Positions 26,351 through 35,510 are shown, counted from the first letter of the stretch. The stretch is DNA of 64,000 nucleotides from Clostridia bacterium (GCA_029239755.1 JARBUI010000013.1:35975-99974); one strand, 5' to 3'. Notes: generated by a model from the letters alone, not told the origin. Numbers and translations are program-made.

Positions 26351-26389
26351 CTACTTTAAATAGTATACTATTGAGCGCCGAATTGTCAA
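26351..26389 (-). promoter_or_regulatory. HxlR promoter with overlapping operator
   Basis: On the reverse strand TTGACA (26389-26384), a 16-base spacer and TATACT (26367-26362) form a promoter. The -10 box lies inside CTACTTTAAATAGTATA (26351-26367), the exact 17-mer found upstream of the alcohol dehydrogenase gene. Binding there would block transcription. Confidence 0.78.
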
Positions 26390-26578
26390 TTATATCCTTT
26401 AGCTTGCTGCTGCAGATAGATAAAACTAAAATTTCAAGTCAAACCCTAGTAAAGTTATGGAAATGGTATGGAATTATTTCGTGAAAGTGTTATGATAGTC
26501 TTATAAAGATTGCAAAAAACTATATAAGCCATACTATTAGCTTGAAATCTTAGAATGAATACAGAGGAGGGGTATTAT

Positions 26579-28291
26579 ATGTTGAAAAATCTTAAAGTTA
26601 GAACAAAACTACTTATATTGGCAATGGCCATGCTCAGCTTAATCCTTATTATCGCAGGAGTAGGTTATAAAAACATTTCTGCATCCCATAAAGAAATGCA
26701 GTCTTTTTATGAAAACAATTTACTTAAAATACAGTATTTAAATGATAACAGAGCACATAACCGCGCTATTGAGGCAGATCTTTACTATATCATGCTGCAT
26801 GCAGGCGAAGAGGAAATCCAAAATAAAAAACTTCAGGATATAGAAAAGCGGGTTGAGCTATATAATGCCAATTTTGAAAAGTATAAAACCTTGGAGCTTG
26901 ATGAAGCTGAACTAGAAATTATCCCTCGTCTTGAAAGCAATGTGGCAAAATATAGAGAGTCAAGAAAAGAGGTCATCCAGCTGGCTTTAGATGGAAGACA
27001 AAAAGAAGCCATAGCACAATACTCACTTATTGAAGCTCTTGCAGATGAAGCTCAGAACAATCTTATAGAGTTAGCTAACGACGTTATAAAAGATGCAGAG
27101 GCAGTCCTTGCAAAAAGTAATAAGGAGTATAGTAAAGCCACTATAATATTTATCGTTATAGTTGCTGCAGCCATTCTTTTAGGAGCTGTCATAACAATTA
27201 TTATTACAAAGAATATCGTAGAAGCACTTAACAGAATCAAAGCTTTTGCACAAAGAATGAGAGATTCTGATTTTACAACCTCTATTTCATTTACAAGAAA
27301 AGATGAATTTGGTCAAACGGGCCGAGCACTTGATGAGGCACAAAATGAGGTAAGCAGTCTTATTCGGGAAGTATTAAACACTGTACAGGATTTAAGTTCA
27401 GGAAGTGAGGAATTATCTGCAACAGTACAAGAAATGACAGCGAAACTTGAACATATTAACAGCGGAGCAGAAGAAATAGCACTTAGTATGCAGGACACAA
27501 GTGCAGGAGTAGAAGAAGTTTCAGCAGCTGCTGAAGAAGTTAATGGAAGTATTCAAATGCTTACGGACCAGGCGTCTAAAGGAAGTCAGAAGGCAGATGG
27601 TATTAAAAATAAAGCAATTGAAGTTAAAAATGACAGTGAAGCCTCTTCTAGATACATAGATGAAATAGCTGAGGAAAAGAAAAAGAAGATACGCCATGCG
27701 CTTAAAAAGGCACAAGTAGTAGAGCACATTAAAGTTATGGCAGATACGATATCAGGGATATCAAGACAGACCAATCTCCTTGCACTTAATGCAGCTATAG
27801 AAGCAGCAAGAGCAGGTGAGCAGGGCAGAGGATTTGCGGTTGTAGCTGATGAGGTGCGAGGTCTTGCAGAAGAATCCTCAAAAGCAGCAGAGAATATTCA
27901 GGAGACAATAAAAGAAGTGGTGGGTGCGTTTGCAGATCTTAAAGAGAATAGCAATGAAGTACTCAGATTTATAGATGAAGATATGAGAGAGCAGTTTTTG
28001 AAGTTTATTGAAGTAGGAAATGAGTACTATAATAATGCAGACTATTATGCCGAAGTTTCAGAAAATATAGCTTCCATGTCGAAGGAAATTACGACAGCTG
28101 TAGAAGAAGTAACCATGGCTGTACAAGAGATGTCTGAAGAGGCGCAAAAATCGGCCTATAACTCTGAAAGTATAAAATCAGGAGTAAACGAAGCATCAGT
28201 TGGTATGGAACAAATTTCAGGAACAGCTCAAATGCAGGCGGAAATGGCACAAAAGCTGAGTATAGTAGTACAGAAGTTTAAAATCAAATAA
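26579..28291 (+). CDS. Methyl-accepting chemotaxis protein with 4HB-type sensor
   Basis: The 570-residue receptor has membrane helices at about 9-29 and 186-210 flanking an all-helical sensor of about 150 residues (4-helix-bundle MCP type: [31 protein letters not shown]). A HAMP linker and a long signalling coiled coil follow, with tip [34 protein letters not shown] (shown here as separate motifs: [18 protein letters not shown] and ADEVRGLAE). ATG 26579 has GAGGAGGGG eight bases upstream; the frame opens further at 26555. No CheB/CheR-docking pentapeptide is seen at the C-terminus (ends KFKIK). Confidence 0.93.
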   Translation: MLKNLKVRTKLLILAMAMLSLILIIAGVGYKNISASHKEMQSFYENNLLKIQYLNDNRAHNRAIEADLYYIMLHAGEEEIQNKKLQDIEKRVELYNANFEKYKTLELDEAELEIIPRLESNVAKYRESRKEVIQLALDGRQKEAIAQYSLIEALADEAQNNLIELANDVIKDAEAVLAKSNKEYSKATIIFIVIVAAAILLGAVITIIITKNIVEALNRIKAFAQRMRDSDFTTSISFTRKDEFGQTGRALDEAQNEVSSLIREVLNTVQDLSSGSEELSATVQEMTAKLEHINSGAEEIALSMQDTSAGVEEVSAAAEEVNGSIQMLTDQASKGSQKADGIKNKAIEVKNDSEASSRYIDEIAEEKKKKIRHALKKAQVVEHIKVMADTISGISRQTNLLALNAAIEAARAGEQGRGFAVVADEVRGLAEESSKAAENIQETIKEVVGAFADLKENSNEVLRFIDEDMREQFLKFIEVGNEYYNNADYYAEVSENIASMSKEITTAVEEVTMAVQEMSEEAQKSAYNSESIKSGVNEASVGMEQISGTAQMQAEMAQKLSIVVQKFKIK

Positions 28292-28322
28292 AGCATTGAA
28301 CATCAGATAACTAAAATATAAC

Positions 28323-28360
28323 AAGGCTGTATCTCGGTAAAATAGAGGTATAGCCTTTAT
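28323..28360 (+). terminator. Probable terminator after the chemoreceptor gene
   Basis: AAGGCTGTATCTC pairs with GAGGTATAGCCTT, including two G-U type positions, followed by an AT-rich tail. Confidence 0.6.
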
Positions 28361-28449
28361 AAATTAATTTTTTAAAATAATTTATAAAAGATAAAAATTG
28401 TATTACTATAGAAGTAGAATATAACGTCTAAAGAATATAAGGTGAAAAA

Positions 28450-29259
28450 ATGTTTATAGGTATCGATGTGCATTTAAAAGATTTAATGGTAGCCGTATTA
28501 GATGAAGAGTTAAATATTTGTCAGTTAGCTTCTTTTGAAATCGAGCAGGCAGCAGAGCTTATAAAAGAGGCGAAGCCTAGGATTATAGGAATAGATGCCC
28601 CTTATAAACTCAATCAAGGGTTAATGAATAATGAGTCATACAGACGAAAGCTTCAGGAGGATTTAAAGGGACATTATAATAAGAAAGTTAGTGAGTACGA
28701 ACTATCAAGGAGAAACATTCAGCCTTTTTCGACTCCAGGACACATTTCTAAGCTTGTGGGATGGAACGCTTGGATGTGGGCAGGATTTAAGCTCTATAAT
28801 CAGATAGAAGATATGGGATATGAGCTCATTAACAGTAAAAGAAAAGATACTCCGCTTAAAGGATTTGAAGAAGTATTTCCCCATGCATGCTTTACAACAA
28901 TGCTAGGGTACATTCCTAGTGCTAAAAATACGGATAGAGGGCTCATAGAGAGAGTCCAGCTGCTTAGAAATAAAGGGATTAAAGAAGTAGAGTTATGGGT
29001 CACGGGAGCAAAGAATGTAAGAGGGGATAAGCTTGATGCGTTAGCAGCAGCCTATACGGCTTATCTTACTTTTAAGAGGGAAGTCAGCTTTATTGGAGAT
29101 CCTGGTGAAGGGGAGATCATTTTGCCTATAACAGAGCTTAAAGATAAGTATAGTTATTCGGAGGAGTATAAAGAAGAAAGGCGAAAAAGACGAGGAAGGC
29201 TTAAAAATGAAGACAGTAAGTTTGAGCAGCTCTTCTATAATACTGTAGAAAGCATATAA
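28450..29259 (+). CDS. DUF429 family protein (RNase H-like fold)
   Basis: The 269-residue protein matches DUF429: MFIGIDVHLKDLMVAV, the second acidic strand IIGIDAPYKLN, SRRNIQPFSTPGHI, EVFPHACFTTMLGY and NVRGDKLDALAAAYTAYL near the end. The spaced Asp residues in GID, GIDAP and DKLDA recall an RNase H-like nuclease site, but no activity has been proven for the family to my knowledge. The C-terminus is strongly basic (KEERRKRRGRLK), consistent with nucleic acid binding. AAGGTGAAAAA precedes the ATG. It is a single gene with no obvious partner. Confidence 0.8.
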   Translation: MFIGIDVHLKDLMVAVLDEELNICQLASFEIEQAAELIKEAKPRIIGIDAPYKLNQGLMNNESYRRKLQEDLKGHYNKKVSEYELSRRNIQPFSTPGHISKLVGWNAWMWAGFKLYNQIEDMGYELINSKRKDTPLKGFEEVFPHACFTTMLGYIPSAKNTDRGLIERVQLLRNKGIKEVELWVTGAKNVRGDKLDALAAAYTAYLTFKREVSFIGDPGEGEIILPITELKDKYSYSEEYKEERRKRRGRLKNEDSKFEQLFYNTVESI

Positions 29260-29385
29260 AATGCGTATGAGAAATGCTCATTTGTAGGATTAGTAGAAAT
29301 TTTAGTTAAAGGATAAAAGAATCTAAGTAAGTTGAAAAGTAGGCAGGTTACATAAAGTAATATCTAGTTATTTATCAATTTAAAG

Positions 29386-29420
29386 TTGCGCAAGAAACTA
29401 TTTTATGCTAGAATAGTTTC
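29386..29420 (+). promoter_or_regulatory. Promoter and MarR operator
   Basis: TTGCGC (29386-29391), a 17-base spacer and TAGAAT (29409-29414) lie 33 bases before the MarR start. The -10 box is covered by a perfect 9-9-9 palindrome: GAAACTATT (29394-29402), nine bases, AATAGTTTC (29412-29420). This is the typical placement of an autorepressing MarR operator. Confidence 0.7.
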
Positions 29421-29447
29421 ACAGGAAACTAAGGGGGCTAAGGACTA

Positions 29448-29912
29448 ATGTTGGAGATGAAGCTTGGGCGGTTAATGGCTGCAATTCATAAAAATGTAGA
29501 GACAATGTTTAATAAGAAAATATCAGAAGATGGTTTTGACACCAGTTATATTCAGTACTTGCTTGTGATTAGTGCACATAATGGTATCAATCAAAATGAG
29601 CTTGCTCATAAAACAAATGTTAATAAAGCTAGTGCATCTAAAGCTGTGAGGCACTTGCTGGGAAATAACTTGATTGAAAGAAAGAACGATGATGTAGATC
29701 TAAGAAATAAGATTGTTTATCCAACGGAGAAAGGTAAGCAGGTAGCAGAGAGATTCAAGACAACCTATAGAGACATTAACAAAGATATGATAAAAGGATT
29801 TACAGAATCAGAGGTTGCTCTCTTAAAAAATTTTTTGGAACGCATTTTAATTAATACTTCTTCATCAGAAAACAACTTTGTTTTATCGGACTTAGACTTT
29901 TTAGATAGGTAA
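29448..29912 (+). CDS. MarR-family transcriptional regulator
   Basis: The 154-residue protein has the MarR winged helix: GINQNELAHKTNVNKASASKAVRHLLGNNLIERKNDDVDLRNKIVYPTEKGKQVAER in outline (helices GINQNELAHKTNV and NKASASKAVRHLL, wing DDVDLRNKIVYPTEKG). The N-terminal helix MKLGRLMAAIHKNVETMF serves dimerisation. It lies 13 bases before the iron-sulfur gene and behind a palindrome overlapping its own promoter, so it likely represses the two-gene operon until a ligand or oxidant binds. Confidence 0.9.
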   Translation: MLEMKLGRLMAAIHKNVETMFNKKISEDGFDTSYIQYLLVISAHNGINQNELAHKTNVNKASASKAVRHLLGNNLIERKNDDVDLRNKIVYPTEKGKQVAERFKTTYRDINKDMIKGFTESEVALLKNFLERILINTSSSENNFVLSDLDFLDR

Positions 29913-29925
29913 AGGAGGGATTAGA

Positions 29926-30993
29926 GTGGGAAATAGAATTTCTGTAGCGTCACCAAAAAGTGAAGTACACTATCTAAATAGAATAAAGAGATTTCCAAAT
30001 CTAGTGGTTATGGCAGAAGAAGATTCTGATGAGGAAGGTTTCTCATATTTTGAATCTGATGCATTTGCTAAAAGATATTCTCCAAATGGTTCGATGATAA
30101 AGGATAAGTTCCTTTCAATGAGTTTTAAAAATATGATTAGGATGATTAGAATATTTTCTAAATATATAAAACCTATAATGAGTGGGAGAGACAAGGGCTT
30201 CAAAGATATTGAAGACTATGTTCTTGAACTTGAAAAAACGGGTCATTTATCAAATCATAAAAATAGCCTACTTAAAACATGTCCAAATAATGAACTTTGG
30301 AAAGAATTATCAGAGTATGCTTGGGACAAATGGAAAATAAATATTGGATTTACAGAGGTGCCAAGCCAGTTAATCTTTAAAGGAAAAGCAATACTATTTA
30401 AATATGCTATTGTCTGTATTCAGGAGATGGATAAGGAAAAAATCGATTTAGCGCCAGACATCGCAGCAGGGGAAGAAGTACAAAGAATATATTCCAGCCT
30501 GGGTATAGCGGTTAACGACATTGCACAGTGGCTACGCCAAAAGTACAATGTGAGATGCCAAGCTAATCATCCTTTAGGTGGACTTGTAAGTACATCACCG
30601 CTAGCAGCTAAAGCTGGAATGGGGTGGCAGGGGCATAATGGATTGCTAATAACACCGCAATATGGTCAGAGACATAGAATAGCACCTATTTTTATTGAAG
30701 ATTTGTTGTTTGAGTTCACAGATAATAATGATCATGTTTGGATTGAAAAGTTTTGTAAGACATGCAGAAAGTGTGAAAGAGCTTGTCCTATGCAAGCGAT
30801 TTATACTGAAAAACAACCTAGGATCAAGGACGTCCCTGGTATTGGTCAAACGAGGACATGTATTGATCGAATCAAGTGTTATCCACAGTTCAATAAAACT
30901 CTCGGTTGTAGTATATGTGTAAAAGTATGTCCCTTCTCAAAAGGAAATGATAGTTACTCTAAATTAAAACATATTACCAATAAAAAAGTATAA
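29926..30993 (+). CDS. Double [4Fe-4S] cluster protein, QueG/reductive dehalogenase-like
   Basis: The 355-residue protein ends with two ferredoxin-type cysteine clusters: CKTCRKCERACP and CIDRIKCYPQFNKTLGCSICVKVCPFS in outline. The central part (NDIAQWLRQKYNVRCQANHPLGG, SPLAAKAGMGWQGHNGLLITPQYG) matches the B12-binding region of epoxyqueuosine reductase QueG and reductive dehalogenase-like proteins. The N-terminal 130 residues are not like QueG, and the MarR partner points to an inducible reductase rather than housekeeping tRNA modification (inference). GTG 29926 is preceded by AAAGGAGG. It is cytosolic, with no Tat signal. Confidence 0.8.
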   Translation: MGNRISVASPKSEVHYLNRIKRFPNLVVMAEEDSDEEGFSYFESDAFAKRYSPNGSMIKDKFLSMSFKNMIRMIRIFSKYIKPIMSGRDKGFKDIEDYVLELEKTGHLSNHKNSLLKTCPNNELWKELSEYAWDKWKINIGFTEVPSQLIFKGKAILFKYAIVCIQEMDKEKIDLAPDIAAGEEVQRIYSSLGIAVNDIAQWLRQKYNVRCQANHPLGGLVSTSPLAAKAGMGWQGHNGLLITPQYGQRHRIAPIFIEDLLFEFTDNNDHVWIEKFCKTCRKCERACPMQAIYTEKQPRIKDVPGIGQTRTCIDRIKCYPQFNKTLGCSICVKVCPFSKGNDSYSKLKHITNKKV

Positions 30994-31082
30994 ATGCTGT
31001 TTATCTATTAAGAGATGTGCATAATATGTTGTTTTAAGATATAATCTAAGTTAGTAAACAACATAAAATGGAGGCGATAAGG

Positions 31083-32114
31083 GTGTACAGTTTTAAAAAT
31101 GATTACAGCGAAGGAATGCATCCGAGGATATTAAATGCTCTGGCAGCATCAAATTTAGAGCAGACAGAAGGATATGGTGAGGATCATTATTCAAAGAATG
31201 CAGCTGACCTATTAAAAGAAAAAATAGGCCGTAAGGATATTGATATTCACCTGTTAACGGGGGGGACTCAGACGAATTTAACAGCTATCTCAGCTTTTTT
31301 AAGACCCCACCAGGCAGTTATTGCTGCTCATTCTGGACATATATTTACCCATGAGACTGGGGCTATTGAGGCAACAGGGCATAAGGTAATTGCAGTAGAA
31401 GTAAAGGATGGGAAACTAAGTCCGGAGCATGTCCAATCTGTACTAGATTCACATACCGATGAACACATGGTGAAACCGAAAATGGTTTATATTTCAAATT
31501 CTACAGAGGTTGGTTCTATCTATAAGAAAAGTGAACTCGCAGCATTAAGCCAGTTTTGCAGAGAGAATAACCTTCTTTTATATCTAGATGGAGCAAGGAT
31601 AGGCTCAGCCTTAAGTTCAAAAGAAAATGATATGACACTTGCTGATCTAGGGAGTTTAACAGATGCCTTTTACATAGGAGGAACTAAGAATGGAGCCTTA
31701 ATGGGTGAAGCACTTGTAATTTGTTTAGACTCTCTTAAAGAGGATTTTAGATTTCATATTAAGCAAAAAGGGGCTTTGCTTGCAAAGGGAAGAATGCTGG
31801 GCATACAGTTCACAGAGCTCTTTAGGGATAATCTATACTTTGAACTTGCTGAGCACGCTAACAAGATGGCACAGCTGCTGCAGGCTGAGATCAGCAAGGC
31901 TGGATATAAGTTTTTAACACATTCACCATCTAATCAAATATTTCCAATTTTCCCGAATGACCTTATTCAAAAGCTGCAGGAGAAATATGCCTTTCATAGT
32001 TGGGAAAAGATTGATGATTTTCATACAGCTATTCGTCTTGTGACTTCATGGGCTACAGAAGAAGAAGAAGTACGGAAATTTATTGAGGAAATTATTCTAT
32101 CCCATAGGTACTAA
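31083..32114 (+). CDS. Low-specificity threonine aldolase-like PLP enzyme
   Basis: The 343-residue protein follows the beta-eliminating lyase/threonine aldolase pattern: SFKNDYSEGMHPRIL, LTGGTQTNLTAI, HETGAIEATGHKV, LYLDGARIGSAL with the cofactor Asp, and FYIGGTKNGALMGEA with the Schiff-base lysine. The family cleaves L-threonine or L-allo-threonine to glycine and acetaldehyde. GTG 31083 is preferred, with GGAGGCGATAAGG ahead of it; ATG 31068 lies before that site. It appears monocistronic. A nearby role for the alcohol dehydrogenase in removing acetaldehyde is only a guess. Confidence 0.88.
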   Translation: MYSFKNDYSEGMHPRILNALAASNLEQTEGYGEDHYSKNAADLLKEKIGRKDIDIHLLTGGTQTNLTAISAFLRPHQAVIAAHSGHIFTHETGAIEATGHKVIAVEVKDGKLSPEHVQSVLDSHTDEHMVKPKMVYISNSTEVGSIYKKSELAALSQFCRENNLLLYLDGARIGSALSSKENDMTLADLGSLTDAFYIGGTKNGALMGEALVICLDSLKEDFRFHIKQKGALLAKGRMLGIQFTELFRDNLYFELAEHANKMAQLLQAEISKAGYKFLTHSPSNQIFPIFPNDLIQKLQEKYAFHSWEKIDDFHTAIRLVTSWATEEEEVRKFIEEIILSHRY

Positions 32115-32212
32115 AAGTAACGTAAAGTATAAAATACTTCTTTCTGGAGAAACAATAAAGTAAGAAATTCAAGATGGATTTAGGACATCTGTGGGATAGG
32201 AGTGTTTGGAAC

Positions 32213-33412
32213 GTGCAAATAGATATACCAGAGTTATCATTAGTAGCGCTAATAGGAACAGCTAAGAGCAGCAAGTCTGCTTTTGTTAAAAAATATTTTA
32301 AAGCAGAAGAAATTTTATCTTTTGATTATTCTAAGGAATTAATTGCTGATGAGGATGGCCAGATAGATAAAGAAGATGTATTTAAGGCATTATATGATAC
32401 CGCTGGCAAAAGACTTGAATTAGCCAAATTAACTGTTATTGATGCTGATAGTATGCAGGAAAAGGACAGAAAAAACATTGTAGCATTAGCAAAAAAACAT
32501 CATTGTTTTCCTGTAGCCATTGTTTTTAATGTGTCCGAATCAATGGAGGAGAAAAAGCTTGAAGTTACCCGTTTAGAAAAAGAAGGATTTAGGTATGTTT
32601 ATCTATTAAACAGCGATCAAGAAGTTAGTGATGCGGCAGTGGTGCGTACCAAACTATACAACAATAAAAGAGATATTCACGGGCCTTTTGATATCATTGG
32701 GGATATTCACGGATGTTATGATGAATTATGTGAGCTCCTAGAAAAGCTAGGTTATAAAGTCGAAAGAGAGAAATACTCAGCCTATCCGCCAGAAGCAAGA
32801 AAAGCAGTATTTACAGGAGATCTTGTTGATAGGGGACCTAAAAGTATGGAGGTCTTAAAACTTGTGATGTCTATGGTAAAGGCTGGGGCAGCATATTGTA
32901 CACTAGGTAACCATGACGGTAAGCTGCAGCGTAAACTAAAAGGGGCAAATGTTAAAGTTGCCCATGGGCTTGAAGAGACATTAGAGCAGATGTCTCATGA
33001 GACAGATCAGTTTGTAGAAGAAGTTAAGCTGTTTTTAGATGGACGTATCAGTCATTATGTTTTTGACGATGGGAAGCTAGTGGTTGCCCATGCAGGACTT
33101 AAAGAGAAGCTTCATGGCAGAGGATCGAGAAGTATTCGCAATTTAGCTATGTTTGGAGAAACAACAGGGAAAATAGATAAACTGGGATTACCCATAAGAC
33201 TCAATTGGGCAAAAGGATACCATGGCAAAGCATTTGTTGTTTATGGACATACCCCTCAGCTGCGAGTGAAGATTATTAATAATACAGCTAATATTGATAC
33301 AGGCTGTGTATTTGGGGGGAAACTGACAGCTCTAAGGTATCCAGAAAAAGAAATCATTGATGTTAAGGCAAAGGCCGTTTATTATGAACCAACCAGACCA
33401 TTATTTGAATAA
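32213..33412 (+). CDS. Pnkp-like protein: degenerate kinase domain plus metallophosphoesterase, no ligase domain
   Basis: The 399-residue protein begins MQIDIPELSLVALIG, the standard opening of bacterial polynucleotide kinase-phosphatase. The following P-loop reads GTAKSSKS (residues 15-22) where GxxxxGKS is expected, so the last glycine is Ser and ATP binding may be lost or altered. The second half (about 170-399) is an intact calcineurin-type phosphoesterase: GDIHGCYDEL, FTGDLVDRGP, LGNHDGK, HAGL and YGHTP. Clostridial Pnkp repair enzymes have a third adenylyltransferase domain of about 400 residues, absent here. GTG 32213 has AGGAG ten bases upstream; the frame opens at 32174. Confidence 0.85.
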   Translation: MQIDIPELSLVALIGTAKSSKSAFVKKYFKAEEILSFDYSKELIADEDGQIDKEDVFKALYDTAGKRLELAKLTVIDADSMQEKDRKNIVALAKKHHCFPVAIVFNVSESMEEKKLEVTRLEKEGFRYVYLLNSDQEVSDAAVVRTKLYNNKRDIHGPFDIIGDIHGCYDELCELLEKLGYKVEREKYSAYPPEARKAVFTGDLVDRGPKSMEVLKLVMSMVKAGAAYCTLGNHDGKLQRKLKGANVKVAHGLEETLEQMSHETDQFVEEVKLFLDGRISHYVFDDGKLVVAHAGLKEKLHGRGSRSIRNLAMFGETTGKIDKLGLPIRLNWAKGYHGKAFVVYGHTPQLRVKIINNTANIDTGCVFGGKLTALRYPEKEIIDVKAKAVYYEPTRPLFE

Positions 33413-33436
33413 GTAAACATAGTTTACGAATGTTAA

Positions 33437-33460
33437 TAAATAGGCTAGTTAAACACTAGT
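33437..33460 (+). terminator. Terminator after the Pnkp-like gene
   Basis: AAATAGGCTAGT pairs with ACTAGTCTATTT (one G-T position) and is followed by TTG; the 3' arm itself is T-rich. Confidence 0.75.
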
Positions 33461-33531
33461 CTATTTTTGTTATATTAGGTATACTATATGGAGAATCATA
33501 TCAAAAGTTGAGACAAAAGGGGATAGGGAAG

Positions 33532-34569
33532 ATGAATAAGAAGTCTTCTGGAATATTAATAATCTTAGGCTGTGCAGTACTTTTAATAGCCATTGATATT
33601 AGTGCAAGGATTTATATGACTGAGAGTTTTTCAAAAGATGCTTTGGTGATTAATAATCTTGGCATTATTAGAGGTTCGATTCAACGGGTTGTTAAGAATG
33701 AAACAAATAATACTCAAAGGGATGATCTTCTTAACTTTATAGAGGAGCAAATCCAAGAGTTTTCACCAGAAAACGCATCTAGAAGTTTTACCAGCAAAAA
33801 GTTTAATAGGTCATTTGGAAAATTTCATGAGTCTTGGAATGAGTTTAAGGGAATCATTTATAACTATCGAAAGAATCCAACAGATGAAAATAAGAGAGAG
33901 TTTCTAGAAAAAAGTGAAGAGATTTGGCATGTTTCAAATAATCTGGTATTGGAGGCACAGGTTATTTCAGAAATGAAGGTAAAGTATTATAAGTTGTTTA
34001 TATTTACAGCAATAATCAACCTGCTGCTTATTGTATCCATTATTATCTTTGTGAAAAGATATGTTCAAGATAAAATTGAAATTATGGCAATCCACGATCC
34101 TCTCACAAAAATTTTTAATAGAAACTATTTAAATGAGTATATGGAACATGAAATAGAAAGAGTGAGCAGACACTCTAGAAACTTAGCGCTTGTTATGATA
34201 GACATTGATCACTTTAAAAATATAAATGACACCTATGGACATAATCAAGGAGACTATGCTTTGCAGGAATTAGTTAGGACAGTTCAAAAAAATATTAGAA
34301 AATATGATGTGTTTGCCAGATTTGGTGGAGAGGAATTCATTGTGGTCCTTCCGGAAACAGATATTCGAAATGCAAAAGAAGTTGCAGAAAGAATCCGGGA
34401 GGCAGTAGAAAATCACAAGATAAAAGGAATCGAAAAAATGACAGTTAGTTTAGGTGTAGCAGGCTTTGTAGAGGGAGACATGGAAGAATCTATCATAAAA
34501 AGAGCAGATGCTGCACTTTATGAAGCTAAGAATAATGGACGAAACAGGGTAGAGATTGCTTGCGCTTAG
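33532..34569 (+). CDS. Membrane diguanylate cyclase with PilJ-like sensor
   Basis: The 345-residue protein has membrane helices at about 6-27 and 159-179 and an external helical sensor whose VINNLGIIRGSIQRVVKNETN recalls the type IV pili chemoreceptor-like (PilJ) domain. The C-terminal GGDEF domain is complete: DPLTKIFNRNYL, MIDIDHFKNINDTYGHNQGD, and RFGGEEFIVVLPE with the active GGEEF. It should make c-di-GMP from GTP. No RxxD inhibitory site is evident at the usual place. ATG 33532 follows AGGGAAG; TTG 33508 is the frame limit. It is not operonic. Confidence 0.9.
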   Translation: MNKKSSGILIILGCAVLLIAIDISARIYMTESFSKDALVINNLGIIRGSIQRVVKNETNNTQRDDLLNFIEEQIQEFSPENASRSFTSKKFNRSFGKFHESWNEFKGIIYNYRKNPTDENKREFLEKSEEIWHVSNNLVLEAQVISEMKVKYYKLFIFTAIINLLLIVSIIIFVKRYVQDKIEIMAIHDPLTKIFNRNYLNEYMEHEIERVSRHSRNLALVMIDIDHFKNINDTYGHNQGDYALQELVRTVQKNIRKYDVFARFGGEEFIVVLPETDIRNAKEVAERIREAVENHKIKGIEKMTVSLGVAGFVEGDMEESIIKRADAALYEAKNNGRNRVEIACA

Positions 34570-34697
34570 TAAGAGAGTAAATAGTAGACCTATAACAATT
34601 GTTTAATAAATCTTGTTTATGGTATATAATATAATAAAAATAGCTGCTGAAAAAATCTTAATACATCCATTAATTAATTAAAGGAAGTGAGCAAGGT

Positions 34698-35090
34698 ATG
34701 GTAGAGATGGGCAAACGATATACGTTTAATAAACTTTTTGATACGGAATATAAAATTGAACACATCTATCCATCAAAGCAAAGAGATATGATGAAATTCC
34801 TAAATCAACTTCCTCAAGAAGTAGAAAAAGTATATGTATTTGGAAGTAGTTTAACACTGCACTGTGGAGAGGAAAGTGATATTGATCTCTTAGTTGTTGC
34901 AGAAAAGAGTGAAAGCTTATATAAAGCTTTTAGTACGGTATTTAAAACGCTGGATAGTGAAATAGATTTAATTATTAAGACTAAAAAAGAATTTGATGAA
35001 AATGCAGAAGTGAGAAATAGTATTTGTGATGTTGTGAATAGGGAGGGGCTATTAATTTATGAAAGGGCTTTATGTACTGGCACGAACTGA
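34698..35090 (+). CDS. Minimal nucleotidyltransferase (MNT) of an MNT/HEPN pair
   Basis: The 130-residue protein carries the nucleotidyltransferase motif FGSSLTLHCGEESDIDLLVV (G49-S50, D61, D63), followed by the third acidic strand SEIDLIIK. In MNT/HEPN modules the MNT protein acts as antitoxin by adding AMP to the HEPN partner. It overlaps the HEPN gene by 32 bases, which is stronger coupling than usual. AAGGAAGTGAGC precedes the ATG. A housekeeping adenylyltransferase role cannot be excluded. Confidence 0.85.
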   Translation: MVEMGKRYTFNKLFDTEYKIEHIYPSKQRDMMKFLNQLPQEVEKVYVFGSSLTLHCGEESDIDLLVVAEKSESLYKAFSTVFKTLDSEIDLIIKTKKEFDENAEVRNSICDVVNREGLLIYERALCTGTN

Positions 35091-35442
35091 TTTGCAGATG
35101 GCGCAAAATAATTTAAAGCTATTAGAAGATGAACAAGATGAAGTTTATTTAAACTATATAGCATATCATGTACAACAGGCGGCTGAGAAGATGCTTAAAT
35201 TTCAAATAGAGATGCAAGGGGAGCAATATCCACATACTCACAAAATAGGGGTACTGGTTGACAAGTGTCTGAGCCTTCAAGTAGATATACCTGAACTCTT
35301 ACAGGATTATGATGTGGTCATTACTGAGTGGGCAACAGGGACAAGATATGATAGTGCTTTTGTAACTTCTAGAAGACAACTCGTTAAAGTAATAGATTGT
35401 TTGGACAATTGGTTTGTAAAAATAGCAGAACAATTTAAATAA
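35059..35442 (+). CDS. HEPN-domain protein of an MNT/HEPN pair
   Basis: The 127-residue all-helical protein shows the HEPN pattern LARTDLQMAQNNLKLL, AYHVQQAAEKMLKFQIEMQG, YPHTHKIGVLVDKC and EWATGTRYDSAF. A canonical catalytic R-x(4-6)-H is not visible after R96, so RNase toxicity is uncertain and the protein may be a substrate-binding partner instead. GGGAGGGGC inside the MNT gene serves as its ribosome binding site. A terminator follows six bases after the stop. Confidence 0.85.
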   Translation: MKGLYVLARTDLQMAQNNLKLLEDEQDEVYLNYIAYHVQQAAEKMLKFQIEMQGEQYPHTHKIGVLVDKCLSLQVDIPELLQDYDVVITEWATGTRYDSAFVTSRRQLVKVIDCLDNWFVKIAEQFK

Positions 35443-35447
35443 TATTT

Positions 35448-35510
35448 AAAAGATAGCCGTTCTTATTTCAATAAGACCTGCTGTCTTTTTTTATAATAGC
35501 TATCTTTTTT
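35448..35510 (+). terminator. Nested terminator after the HEPN gene
   Basis: The outer arms AAAAGATAGC (35448-35457) and GCTATCTTTT (35499-35508) enclose a second perfect hairpin, TCTTATT-TC-AATAAGA (35461-35476). Both are followed by T-rich sequence. Confidence 0.75.

Noticed and set aside
32213..33412. Pnkp-Hen1 RNA repair cassette
   Set aside because: The adenylyltransferase domain and a neighbouring Hen1 gene are both absent, and the P-loop is degenerate.
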